This document shows, piece by piece, positions 18,558 to 28,493 of a DNA stretch of 64,000 bases (positions are counted from its first letter, which is position 1; every line of letters begins with the position of its first letter). The notes under the pieces are model-generated. The model worked only from the letters and a program-made list of their open reading frames with translations. It was not told the DNA's origin and ran no database searches. A program made the position numbers and the translations under genes. This DNA comes from Pirellula sp. SH-Sr6A (GTDB taxonomy: Bacteria; Planctomycetota; Planctomycetia; Pirellulales; Pirellulaceae). The stretch is from NCBI RefSeq assembly GCF_001610875.1, contig NZ_CP011272.1, forward strand, positions 124,001 to 188,000. The letters are read 5' to 3'.

Positions 18558-19343
18558 TCAAGGTGCTCCGGATGGTGTCGAGGCTTCGATGGCGGGCAAA
18601 GTGGAGGGATCAACCGATGTGGTAGCGTAGAAACTGATCTGTCCCGTCACCCCTCGCAATTGAACTACCATTCGGCGGCCCTTTTCATCCGCCAAGATAA
18701 TCTGAGCGGTCGTTGTCGAACCGTCCGGATAAAGCAGGATGGGATTCGATTCGCTACCGGCAACGGGTGCTGCAGCCCCTGCGACGGGAACGCTGCCTGT
18801 TTCGGTTTCGATAGCAGCTGCGTTGCGAGTATCGATCAACGTATCGACCGACGCGAACTGAACTCCGGTTTCTAACTCTTGGATCTCGCTCTCGGTGGAT
18901 TCGGCGGATGTCGCAACACCACCACCGGCAGCAGCCTCAGTCTCTACCACAGCACCGGTCGCGTCCTGCACGGTCGCACCCGCTGAAGCGTCAATATCAT
19001 CGTAGGTCCCAAGCCACGCGTCGATCGAGTAGTCGCGGCCATTCAACGTCGCCTTGAAGACTTGGGCTTGCCCATTCTTCATTGCTTCCACGCGGGCTTC
19101 CGCAAGATCGTTGGCCAGTCTTTCTGCAGCATTGCGAAGCCTCCGGCTCGTAATCATCGATTCGAAAGTCGGGGCCGCAATACCAGCCAACGCAACGAGA
19201 ATGGCAAGGACGAGAAGGACCTCGATCAAGGTCACGCCTGAGCGACTGTGGGTCGACGCAGGTACGAACGTCGGCCAAGAAACGGAGCGAAGCCAATGCG
19301 AAAAGCGTTGGCTCTTCGTTGATGTTCGTCCTTTCGTTGGCAT
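18558..19343 (-). CDS. gspH: GspH-like minor pseudopilin
   Basis: The protein carries SGVTLIEVLLVLAILVALAG, a prepilin cleavage site and helix with Glu at +5, followed by the GspH-type sequence LRNAAERLANDLAEARVEAM. The chosen ATG at 19343 gives a 34-residue leader; a GTG at 19424 in the same frame would give a longer 61-residue leader, which is unlikely for a prepilin. The C-terminal half has beta-rich segments (NPILLYPDGSTTTAQIILAD, RRMVVQLRGVTGQISFYATT) typical of GspH/FimT. A Glu/Thr/Ala-rich insert separates these parts. It lies between gspG and gspI in canonical order. Confidence 0.8.
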   Translation of the reverse strand: MPTKGRTSTKSQRFSHWLRSVSWPTFVPASTHSRSGVTLIEVLLVLAILVALAGIAAPTFESMITSRRLRNAAERLANDLAEARVEAMKNGQAQVFKATLNGRDYSIDAWLGTYDDIDASAGATVQDATGAVVETEAAAGGGVATSAESTESEIQELETGVQFASVDTLIDTRNAAAIETETGSVPVAGAAAPVAGSESNPILLYPDGSTTTAQIILADEKGRRMVVQLRGVTGQISFYATTSVDPSTLPAIEASTPSGAP

Positions 19344-19467
19344 GGAATGGGGTGACCTGCAATAAAGGAAATCGCCATCCGATGGGGATGGCGCTGGAGG
19401 TCTCGGTCGCATCGGAAATGCCACCTGAGTTCTTCACACATCGCCCAACAGGCGACGAACGAAGTGA

Positions 19468-19878
19468 CTACGGAGTAATGTCGTCTTGGGTTCCCGACTG
19501 ACCGTCCGGACCAAGGCTTCGCAATTCAAACGCCGTTCCATTGAGCTTGTATTCGTAAGGGCGATTCCATGGGTCCGCAGGCACTGGCTTGTCAAGCTTC
19601 TGAACCCACATCGACGGATCGGCTAAATCGCTAGGCTGCTGGTGCAATGCGTCGAGCGCCGAAGGCAACGAACCGACCTGGATTTGATATTCCTTCAGCG
19701 AGGTTGAAAGAATCCCCAACATGGCCTTAGCCTGGTTCTTCTTGGCTTGATCAAAAGTTCCCGTCAATGCTCGGATACCAAAGCCTGCGATGACGACGAT
19801 GATGATAAGAACCAAGAGGACTTCCATCAGCGTGAATGCGCTGCGTTGACGTCCTCTGCTAATTGGTCTTCTTTTCAT
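19468..19878 (-). CDS. gspG: GspG-like major pseudopilin
   Basis: The 136-residue protein has the leader MKRRPISRGRQRSA and then FTLMEVLLVLIIIVVIAGFG, with Glu at +5. The residue before the cleavage site is Ala rather than the usual Gly; an Ala at this position seems tolerated and is also seen in other planctomycete-like prepilins (recollection, not tested). The mature domain contains LGILSTSLKEYQIQVGSLPS and DPWNRPYEYKLNG, then GPDGQSGTQDDI, the calcium-binding GspG C-terminal loop. GspG builds the pseudopilus shaft. It lies 67 bp downstream of gspF. Confidence 0.92.
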   Translation of the reverse strand: MKRRPISRGRQRSAFTLMEVLLVLIIIVVIAGFGIRALTGTFDQAKKNQAKAMLGILSTSLKEYQIQVGSLPSALDALHQQPSDLADPSMWVQKLDKPVPADPWNRPYEYKLNGTAFELRSLGPDGQSGTQDDITP

Positions 19879-19945
19879 AGTAAATATTCCTTTCTTACGA
19901 GTCTTCCAATGGACGTTGGAGGTGGGAGCGAGGTACTGCGATCGA

Positions 19946-21148
19946 TTACAGAGAGCTCGCGGAATTGATGATGGGGAGCATGAGTGCCAATACGACGAAC
20001 ATGACCATGCTCGCTAGCACGAGCAACATCACGGGTTCCAATAATCGGACGACTGTTTCCAATCGCCGAAAGGTGGTCCGCTCCAAGTTGTCTGAGATCG
20101 TCACCAAGACATTGTCGAGGTTATTCGATTCTTCTGCAATGGATATCATTTCGACGACGGTCATGGGAAAGTGCCCGGATTTCTCCAGCTGCTTAGCAAG
20201 TCTCTCCCCTGCCGTGATTTCCTCACTCGCCTTCTGAACCGATTCCGCCAAGATGATATTCCCGGCGGCGTGCCGGCTGATCTCCAGCGAACGGAGTAGG
20301 GGAACGCCATTTTTCAGTAGCGTTCCAAGGACTCTGCAGAAGCGGGAAACAGCCAGATTTAGAAACACCGAACCAAGCAAAGGTGTCTTGATTTTTGCTA
20401 AATCGGCATTTCTTTTCCCTTTTTCCGTTTTCAGATATTGGTTGAGTCCCAAGCCAATCAGTGCGATCGCTCCGAGAACCACCCACCAAAACCGCTGCAC
20501 AAAACGGCTGAGTGCGAGGAGAACTTCGGTCGCTTGTGGTAACGCTCCCTTTTTTCGCATCTGTTCGAAGATCGAATCGAATTGCGGTACGAAGAAAATG
20601 AGCAGGACGGTGACGACGATCACACCGACGCTCATAACGAATACGGGATAGGCGAGCGCTCCGGCTGTCTTCCCCTTCATTTCTTCCTGCTGTTCGATGA
20701 ATGAACCGACTCGTTCCAACGCGTCCTCGAGGAACCCGCCTTCGGCTCCCGCGCGAACCATGTTGACTCCCATATCATTGAAGATCCGAGGATAGCGGGA
20801 CATCGCATCTCCCAAGGACTCTCCTTCTTCCACTCGGCTTTTGATTTCCGACACCGCGTTCCGCAATGTTCGGCTGGAACCAGATTGGGTGGAGAGAACA
20901 CTGAGTGCCCGAAGCATTGGGACGCCGCTTCGCAATAGGGAAGCGAGTTGTTCATAAAAGCCGGCCATCTGGGCACCAGCAACCCGGCGGGTTTTCTTGA
21001 CCTGCGAACCTTTATTAATCGTGATCGAGATCGGGAACAACGACTTCGCACCCAACTGAGAAGCCGCATCGCGCTGGCTGTTGGCCGAAATCGTACCGGT
21101 AATCGACTTGCCCTTCATATCTCGGGCAGTGTAAGCAAAATCTGGCAT
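19946..21148 (-). CDS. gspF: GspF-like inner-membrane platform protein
   Basis: The 400-residue protein has two repeated T2SSF cytoplasmic domains. The first contains FYEQLASLLRSGVPMLRALS and the second FCRVLGTLLKNGVPLLRSLE, a clear internal duplication. Three hydrophobic segments are visible: about 170-190 (AYPVFVMSVGVIVVTVLLIF), about 220-240, and the last 25 residues (MLLVLASMVMFVVLALMLPI). This is the standard GspF/PilC architecture, and the protein forms the inner-membrane platform that passes force from the GspE ATPase to the pseudopilus. It starts 6 bp after gspE. Confidence 0.95.
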   Translation of the reverse strand: MPDFAYTARDMKGKSITGTISANSQRDAASQLGAKSLFPISITINKGSQVKKTRRVAGAQMAGFYEQLASLLRSGVPMLRALSVLSTQSGSSRTLRNAVSEIKSRVEEGESLGDAMSRYPRIFNDMGVNMVRAGAEGGFLEDALERVGSFIEQQEEMKGKTAGALAYPVFVMSVGVIVVTVLLIFFVPQFDSIFEQMRKKGALPQATEVLLALSRFVQRFWWVVLGAIALIGLGLNQYLKTEKGKRNADLAKIKTPLLGSVFLNLAVSRFCRVLGTLLKNGVPLLRSLEISRHAAGNIILAESVQKASEEITAGERLAKQLEKSGHFPMTVVEMISIAEESNNLDNVLVTISDNLERTTFRRLETVVRLLEPVMLLVLASMVMFVVLALMLPIINSASSL

Positions 21149-21154
21149 AGGAGA

Positions 21155-22855
21155 TTATCCGAGGTGATCTCCCTTGGTCGCTCTCAGCACTTCATCGATG
21201 CTGGTCGCACCTTCCATCGCCTTGCGGAATGCATCATCTCGCAGAGTGAGCATACCTGCTTCGATCGCAGCTTGTTTGATTTCAAACGAACTCTTGCGGT
21301 CGTGTGCCAATTGTCGCACCTTTTCGGTCGTCGCAAGCAATTCATAGATACCAAAACGACCAGCGTAACCAAGATTGCGGCAAGTCCTGCAACCGACGGG
21401 GCGGTAGAGCGGACGACCTTCCAACTTATGCCATGGGAAGTCGCGAGGCATGTCCTCAGGCTTTGGAGCATAAGGCTCTTTGCAAGATGGGCATAGACGT
21501 CGAACAAGCCGCTGCGCCATGATGCCTTCCACGGTGCTGGCGACCAAGAAGGGTTCGATTCCCATATCGACGATCCGAGTGAAAGCACCTGCAGCATCGT
21601 TGGTGTGCAAGGTGCTAAAAACCGTGTGACCGGTGAGAGAGGCCTGGATCGCGTTTTCCGCTGTCTCCGCGTCCCGGATTTCCCCGACGAGCACGACGTC
21701 GGGGTCGTGACGCAAAATGCTTCGAAGGGACGCCGCGAATGTGAGGCCAATCTTGGGATGGACCTGGATTTGGCTAATTCCTTCGAGTTGGTATTCGACT
21801 GGATCTTCGGTCGTGATGATCTTCACTTCCGGGGACTTGATCTCCAGCAGTGAACTGTAAAGCGTGGTCGTCTTTCCCGAACCGGTCGGACCCGTTACCA
21901 GGATGATTCCGTGAGGAAGGCGGATCAGTTCGCTGAAGAGTTTGTAGGTGGCGTCCCCCATCCCAAGATTTCGAAGGTCGAACTTCATCGAGCCTTTATC
22001 GAGAATCCGCATGACCAAGCTTTCGCCGTGAATCATCGGAATGACGGAGACCCGGACATCGACCTCACGACCGTGAACACGCAGTTTGATACGACCATCC
22101 TGGGGAAGTCGCTTCTCGGCGATATTCAAACGAGCCATGATCTTCAAACGGGAAATAATCGCCGCTTGGAATCGATTGATTTCGGGTGGGACAGGCTGGG
22201 TGTGAAGAATACCGTCGATTCGATAGCGAACGACCAACCCGCTGGCCTGAGATTCGATGTGCACGTCACTGGATCGGGAATCGACCGCTTCTACGAGCAA
22301 TTCATTGACCAACCGGACCACCGACGCCTCTTGCGCTTGCTCTCCGAGCTCGCTGCCATCGGCCTCGATCTTCTCCAACAGTTCGATTTCGTCGTCTTCG
22401 GCTTTGGCTGCCATCAAGCCTTCGATGGTCTCGCTACCAACCCCCAAGTGCTTTTTCACCAGCTTGGCGATTTCCGACTTTTCGGCCACCAGCGGGACGA
22501 CTTGGAGCCCCGTCGCTGCGGCGGCCTCATCGATGGGATACAGGTCGAGCGGATTATGGGTCGCGACAAAGAGCTGCCCCCCCTCACGCTTGATCGGGAA
22601 GAGTCCGTGGCGATAGATCAACTTTTGCGGGAAAGTCTGCAGCAGACTCAGGTCAGGGTTCGCTTCTCGCAAGTCGATAAAATCGAGGCCGAACTCGTCG
22701 GCGACGGCCCGGAGCGCATCTTCTTCCTTGGCAAACCCGGAGCTAATAATGCTCTCAAGAATGCCACCGCCATTCATGTTATTGCGGGATTGGGTAAGTT
22801 GCTCCTGCGTGATCAAGCCCCGCCGAAGCAGCAATTCGCCTGCCTCTGTAATCAT
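21155..22855 (-). CDS. gspE: GspE-like secretion ATPase
   Basis: The 566-residue protein is a type II/IV secretion AAA-type ATPase. The N-terminus has a MshEN-like domain (ELLLRRGLITQEQLTQSR; about residues 1-150). The ATPase core has Walker A GPTGSGKTTTLYSS (about residue 320), an Asp box (ITTEDPVEYQL), Walker B DPDVVLVGEIRDAETAE and the His box (GHTVFSTLHTND). A four-cysteine zinc site (CPSC and CRTC) is present near the C-terminus, as in GspE. All catalytic motifs are intact. It should power pseudopilus assembly at the inner membrane through GspF and GspL. It starts 2 bp after the gspD-like gene. Confidence 0.95.
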   Translation of the reverse strand: MITEAGELLLRRGLITQEQLTQSRNNMNGGGILESIISSGFAKEEDALRAVADEFGLDFIDLREANPDLSLLQTFPQKLIYRHGLFPIKREGGQLFVATHNPLDLYPIDEAAAATGLQVVPLVAEKSEIAKLVKKHLGVGSETIEGLMAAKAEDDEIELLEKIEADGSELGEQAQEASVVRLVNELLVEAVDSRSSDVHIESQASGLVVRYRIDGILHTQPVPPEINRFQAAIISRLKIMARLNIAEKRLPQDGRIKLRVHGREVDVRVSVIPMIHGESLVMRILDKGSMKFDLRNLGMGDATYKLFSELIRLPHGIILVTGPTGSGKTTTLYSSLLEIKSPEVKIITTEDPVEYQLEGISQIQVHPKIGLTFAASLRSILRHDPDVVLVGEIRDAETAENAIQASLTGHTVFSTLHTNDAAGAFTRIVDMGIEPFLVASTVEGIMAQRLVRRLCPSCKEPYAPKPEDMPRDFPWHKLEGRPLYRPVGCRTCRNLGYAGRFGIYELLATTEKVRQLAHDRKSSFEIKQAAIEAGMLTLRDDAFRKAMEGATSIDEVLRATKGDHLG

Positions 22856-22857
22856 GC

Positions 22858-25800
22858 CTAGTTTCTCGTTCCTCGGTTATTGCCGCCGCGGTTTCCGCGA
22901 TTGTTTCCGCCGCCCTGGGTATTACCACCCTGGCCGCCTCGTCCGAATTGGGCAGGATTGAATCCGCCATTTCCTCCGAAGCCGCCCCCGCCAAATCCGC
23001 CCGTTCCGCCGAAGGGGAATCCGCCGGTTTGTTGACGACGTTGGAATTGGCTTGGGTCGAACGTTCTACCGCCGGCGTTGTTGGTGGGATTTGTGGTGGG
23101 AGTCGTACCGCTCGCGTTGGTCGAAGTCGTTCGGGCGCTGGCACCAAACACCGAGTTAAGGGTGTTTTGGATCAGGACCGGATTGACATCCCCATCAAGG
23201 GGTACGGTCAAGATGGTTTGCTCGTCCTCGGCGGCCGCCTCGTCCATCTTGGTCACGAGTGATTTTACTTGATTGTAGAGATACGGGGGACCCACAACGA
23301 TCAAAGCATTGTTCTTTTTATCGGCGCTGATGGTCATGGTCTGCTCCTTCAGTTCTGACTGGGCACTGCCACCGCCACCTCCGCCTCGTCGATTTCCGCC
23401 CCCACGCAGCAAATTGATCAAATCCTCAGGCGAAGGCTGTCGCTGGCCACCCGCTGCCCCCCCTTGCTGCTGCTGGGCGATCTGCGCTGCAAAAACTTGC
23501 TTGACAATCGGTTCGACTTCTTCGACCGGCGTGTTCTCCAAGTAAACGATTTGGACACTTCCTCGAGTCTGGATGTCGACTTCGCTCTGCTCGACATCGA
23601 TCATGGTGAGGATATCTTCCACGAAGAGCGCGTCCATCGGATTGGCCTGAATCCAAAGTGCATTGAGTCGTGCATCGGGTGTAATCACCACGTCTCCTAC
23701 CGTTGCGGCTCCCGATACGGTCGTCGCGGCAGCGGTTGACCCACCTCCGCCACCACCGAAGAGGCTTCCAAACAACCCGCCTCCCCCGAGAACACTCGAT
23801 GCCACATCTCCCAGCAACCCGCCTCCTCCACTGCCCGCTGTAGCTTGCTCCCCAGCAATGACACTCTTTACCAACTCTGCGGCGGCGTTGGCCGTGATAT
23901 GTCGCAAAAAGCGAATGGTGGGTTCCGCTGGGGCATTCCGCATTTGGTCCTCGGCGACTCGGAGCAGTTGATCAAACTCGCTCATCGCTTCTGGATCATC
24001 ACTGGCAATGATCAGGCCCGAAGGACCTTGCATGATGGTGACTTCGCCTTTGCCTGGTTTGGCATCCCCGGCAGTCTGTTGCGCAGATGTCGCTACCACC
24101 GCTTGTTTAGCAGACGGCGCGTTCTTTCCTTCGTCTTCCTTTTTCTCGTCGTAGTTCGCGACTAAAACTCCCTCGGGGACTGCATTCAGCGAGGCACGCG
24201 GGGCATCCTTTTCGCTCGGTTTTTCACCGATCTCTCCCTCCGCGGGCGTTTTGGCCTTGGATGATTCATCCTTTGGCAACGAGATCTTGATTCGGGATCG
24301 GCTGGCTTTGCGAAGCAGTTCCAACTGTTCCAGCAAGCGATCGGCGGCCTTGCCACGCAGAGGAATGACGCGAACACCATCGCCCAATCCTTCGATCTTG
24401 GGACCCGAATCTTCTACTTTGCTGATCAGCATTCGGATTTGATCGACTTCCTGTTTGGTTCCTTTCACCAGCAATCTGCGGCCTGCAGGATCACCGTAGA
24501 AAATGGGACCTTTGATCGCGGCGGGATCCTTACCGGTCGACGTCGATTTGCCGTAAAACTTCTCGAGCGTCAGGACCGCTGCATTGGTATCGATGTTTCC
24601 GAGCGGGATAATCTCGAATTCGCTGGATTGGCCTGCCAACTCGTTGATCAGCTTTTCGATGAAGTCGTGGTCGGTCTTGGTCGCTCGGACGATGATGTTA
24701 TTGGTCTTCGGGTCGAGCGCCATGTTGATATTGGGCTGACCTGCAAACGTCGACTGCAGTACATCCATGGTCGTGGTGGGATCGGAGCCAAGCAGCAGAT
24801 GGCTCTTTACAACTGGCTGCTCCGATGCTGCCATCTTCGTGCTAGACTCGTCCGGTTTGACGTCCAGCTCCTTGACGATGTCGCGAAGTTTCTGGAGTTT
24901 GTCGGCCGAGCCAGTGGCGAACATCGTGTTCCCAAACGTATCGGTCGAGATACTAATATCTTCGGCGCGAAACTCATTCTCTTTGATTCCAAGCAATGCG
25001 CGGGCAATCGAAAGGACTTCTTCCGCACTAACGAATTTCAGAGGTAGTCGCACAATCTTTGCCGAACGGACCCCGTCCGGATTTTCAGATCGTTCAATCG
25101 TTTCACGGATAATGCGAAGCTTGCCACCCGTTTCCGTGACCAGTATTTGACCTGCCGATTGGATCGGGACAATGGAGCCGTGCGGGCCAATGAGAAGCTT
25201 GATTTCCTTCTCGATATCTTCAATGCTTGACCGCTCAAGAGAGAAGACCGTCTTGATGATTTCGTATTCGCCACGCGAGTCGAGCTCCTCAGGTGGAACG
25301 AGCTCGGCCATTTCCCGAAGAAGCGATCGCATCACGTCCGCCGATTCGGCGCTGGCTAAGTCGATGCTCATCAGAATCCGTTGTTTCTTGACAAGCGTGT
25401 AGCCCTTGCTCAAGAGAACACTGTTCATGATATCCATGGCTTGCGCGACCGTGTACCGCCGATAAGGATCTCGATACGTGAAGGTCCCGGTGGGATACGC
25501 GTCGACCTGCAAACTCAACTCCGCCTCTCGGGCGATCCATTTGAGAACTTCCGACCACGGCGCTGCGTTGAAATTGATCAGGAGACCGTCCTCGGGACCC
25601 GATATCGGTTGGCTCGACGACGCGACTGCAGAATTCGAATCGGAAGGGGCTCCGGTTGCCTTCGGGACATCCGATGGACTCGATGCGGGAGCGGCTGCTG
25701 CCGCGATCGCTGGTGCGCCTGTTAGTTCCGTCCACTTTCCTTTTTGTTCGTCGGACAAGACCGCGACGAGGCGGGTTTTGATCTCGGCATCCGCCTTCTC

Positions 25801-26280
25801 GGCCCCCAGGGTGCGAAGCAATACACTGCGTCCCTCGAGGACATTGCGGACTTTCTCCGCCTGCTCCGGCGTCACCTGCAATTGGCTCGCAACCTCGGGA
25901 TCCAAGATCGCGATGGGACCCAAATTGCTCAGGCGCCACTTTTCGGCGGTCGCACGCTGCGCTTCGCTGAGAAATTCGTATCCCTGCTTTTCGATTCCAC
26001 GAATGGCCTCCATTTGCCGCATGCGGCGTTCCGAAGGCGAATCGACGCTTCGCAAGGTGTTGGCCAAATCCAGGGCTTTCGATTCGTATTGCTTGATCAG
26101 CAAGCTCAATTTTCCTAGCTGGTCCTCGGAAAGCCCCAATTCTGCCGCTTTCTGGGGGTCCGTGATCACCGCGAGCACCCCTACCAATGCTGGGTTCCCA
26201 TCCGCAAACGCGTGAGAAGTCACGGTGGTAGCAAGGAGTAATGCCAAAACTCGATTACGAAGGCTTCGGTTGGTATTCAT
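22858..26280 (-). CDS. GspD-position secretin-N repeat protein lacking a recognisable pore domain
   Basis: This is the first gene of the operon. The ATG at 26280 gives a good signal peptide (LRNRVLALLLATTVTSHAFA); a GTG at 26319 would extend it by 13 residues. The protein is about 1140 residues. A helical, LTxxQ/Spy-like segment (about 30-175) is followed by an STN-like segment (about 240-320) and then at least six secretin-N-type modules of the form strand-helix-LxxLL-NxIIV-helix-D, for example LDPKTNNIIVRATKTDHDFI and SADKKNNALIVVGPPYLYNQ. The C-terminal 100 residues are Gly/Asn/Arg-rich (PFGGTGGFGGGGFGG). I see no secretin beta-barrel domain and no VPxLGDIPxLGxLF-type signature, which a channel-forming GspD needs. 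It may be a periplasmic scaffold, with the pore encoded elsewhere. Confidence 0.8.
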   Translation of the reverse strand: MNTNRSLRNRVLALLLATTVTSHAFADGNPALVGVLAVITDPQKAAELGLSEDQLGKLSLLIKQYESKALDLANTLRSVDSPSERRMRQMEAIRGIEKQGYEFLSEAQRATAEKWRLSNLGPIAILDPEVASQLQVTPEQAEKVRNVLEGRSVLLRTLGAEKADAEIKTRLVAVLSDEQKGKWTELTGAPAIAAAAAPASSPSDVPKATGAPSDSNSAVASSSQPISGPEDGLLINFNAAPWSEVLKWIAREAELSLQVDAYPTGTFTYRDPYRRYTVAQAMDIMNSVLLSKGYTLVKKQRILMSIDLASAESADVMRSLLREMAELVPPEELDSRGEYEIIKTVFSLERSSIEDIEKEIKLLIGPHGSIVPIQSAGQILVTETGGKLRIIRETIERSENPDGVRSAKIVRLPLKFVSAEEVLSIARALLGIKENEFRAEDISISTDTFGNTMFATGSADKLQKLRDIVKELDVKPDESSTKMAASEQPVVKSHLLLGSDPTTTMDVLQSTFAGQPNINMALDPKTNNIIVRATKTDHDFIEKLINELAGQSSEFEIIPLGNIDTNAAVLTLEKFYGKSTSTGKDPAAIKGPIFYGDPAGRRLLVKGTKQEVDQIRMLISKVEDSGPKIEGLGDGVRVIPLRGKAADRLLEQLELLRKASRSRIKISLPKDESSKAKTPAEGEIGEKPSEKDAPRASLNAVPEGVLVANYDEKKEDEGKNAPSAKQAVVATSAQQTAGDAKPGKGEVTIMQGPSGLIIASDDPEAMSEFDQLLRVAEDQMRNAPAEPTIRFLRHITANAAAELVKSVIAGEQATAGSGGGGLLGDVASSVLGGGGLFGSLFGGGGGGSTAAATTVSGAATVGDVVITPDARLNALWIQANPMDALFVEDILTMIDVEQSEVDIQTRGSVQIVYLENTPVEEVEPIVKQVFAAQIAQQQQGGAAGGQRQPSPEDLINLLRGGGNRRGGGGGGSAQSELKEQTMTISADKKNNALIVVGPPYLYNQVKSLVTKMDEAAAEDEQTILTVPLDGDVNPVLIQNTLNSVFGASARTTSTNASGTTPTTNPTNNAGGRTFDPSQFQRRQQTGGFPFGGTGGFGGGGFGGNGGFNPAQFGRGGQGGNTQGGGNNRGNRGGNNRGTRN

Positions 26281-26666
26281 GGAAAAGAACGAATGCAAAT
26301 GAAGAAAATTGCGCTGCACTTCGACTCTAGTTGCCTGGCAACCATTCGCTAGCGGCTAATGAATAGTTGACGGTGTAATGTTCGAAATCGCGTGCCAAAT
26401 ATCGGAATCAGCACAGGAAAAAGGTTTCCAAATGCTAAAACCGGCACACTCTTAACCCGTTCGGCGGCAAAAGGTTCCGTGGGAAGGCTTCAGAGGGCCT
26501 AAGATCGAATGGGAACCCGTGTTTTTCGGGACGGTTCTAAACGGGGCGCATCTGCCGAGGGTGACAGTTTGGTCGTAGTGGAGGCTGCAGATCGGTCGGA
26601 GGGACCGATCTGCCGAGGTCGACGCATATCGCGATGGAGGACCACCGATCGTCGGTGGACGCCCGG
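26281..26666. other. Intergenic region with hairpins, between the secretion operon and an esterase gene
   Basis: About 390 bases with no supported gene. Downstream of the esterase stop (minus direction), a 11-bp perfect stem GCAGATCGGTC/GACCGATCTGC lies at 26587-26597 and 26603-26613, and a second stem CCACCGA/TCGGTGG lies near 26643-26659. Neither has a T tract. The promoter of the secretion operon must lie near 26281-26450. Short open frames here lack recognisable domains. Confidence 0.5.
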
Positions 26667-27851
<1,185 letters not shown>

Positions 27852-28493
27852 ATGGTAGAAAACTCGATTGAAAGCTGGTTACATGAGATTCGAGCTGGAA
27901 ATTCCCAGGCACAGCAAGCGATTTGGGAGGCGTTCTTCCCCGAACTTGTCCTGCTAGCACGCAAACGATTAACCGGCATCCGCAAAGCGGTCGAGGACGA
28001 GGAAGACGTCGCGCTAAGCGTCTTGCAAAGTTTTTTTACTGCTATGCAGAAAAATCGGTTTCTCGATTTGAGGGGTCGCGACAGCCTTTGGCGGTTACTC
28101 TCCTGGATGACCCATAGAAAAGCGATCGATCGCATCCGCTTTCAGTCGCGGCAGAAACGCAAAGTTCAAGGGGAGTCGGCGGTGCTTCCGGGACCCATTA
28201 GCAATCCTGGTGATCGCCCCCTGGAACAAGTCGCTGGCCCGGAGCTAGGTCCGGACTTGGAAGCGATCCTTATCGAAGAACTGCGCGTCCTGTTGGACTT
28301 GCTTAATGAACCGATGAGACTCGTTGCGATTCGTAAACTGGATGGGTTTTCCAATGCGGAAATCGCGCAGGAGCAAGGCTGTTCACTTGCTACGATCGAG
28401 CGTCGATTGAAATTGATTCGCGAAATTTGGACTCAGCATGGAAAATCCATCGACCTTCCACCCAGCCCTTCCGATTCCAATTCCTCACGGTGA
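27852..28493 (+). CDS. ECF-like RNA polymerase sigma factor
   Basis: The 213-residue protein has the region 2 and region 4 layout of planctomycete-type ECF-like sigma factors. Region 2 contains AIWEAFFPELVLLARKRL and DSLWRLLSWMTHRKAIDRIR; region 4 contains LDGFSNAEIAQEQGCSLATI, a helix-turn-helix that reads the -35 element. An acidic linker (EDEEDVALSVLQSF) sits between the first helices. The 3' end overlaps the kinase start by 56 bp in a different frame. In planctomycetes many such sigma factors are linked to Ser/Thr kinase genes, so the kinase probably controls this factor, for example by phosphorylation; that is inference. Confidence 0.93.
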   Translation: MVENSIESWLHEIRAGNSQAQQAIWEAFFPELVLLARKRLTGIRKAVEDEEDVALSVLQSFFTAMQKNRFLDLRGRDSLWRLLSWMTHRKAIDRIRFQSRQKRKVQGESAVLPGPISNPGDRPLEQVAGPELGPDLEAILIEELRVLLDLLNEPMRLVAIRKLDGFSNAEIAQEQGCSLATIERRLKLIREIWTQHGKSIDLPPSPSDSNSSR

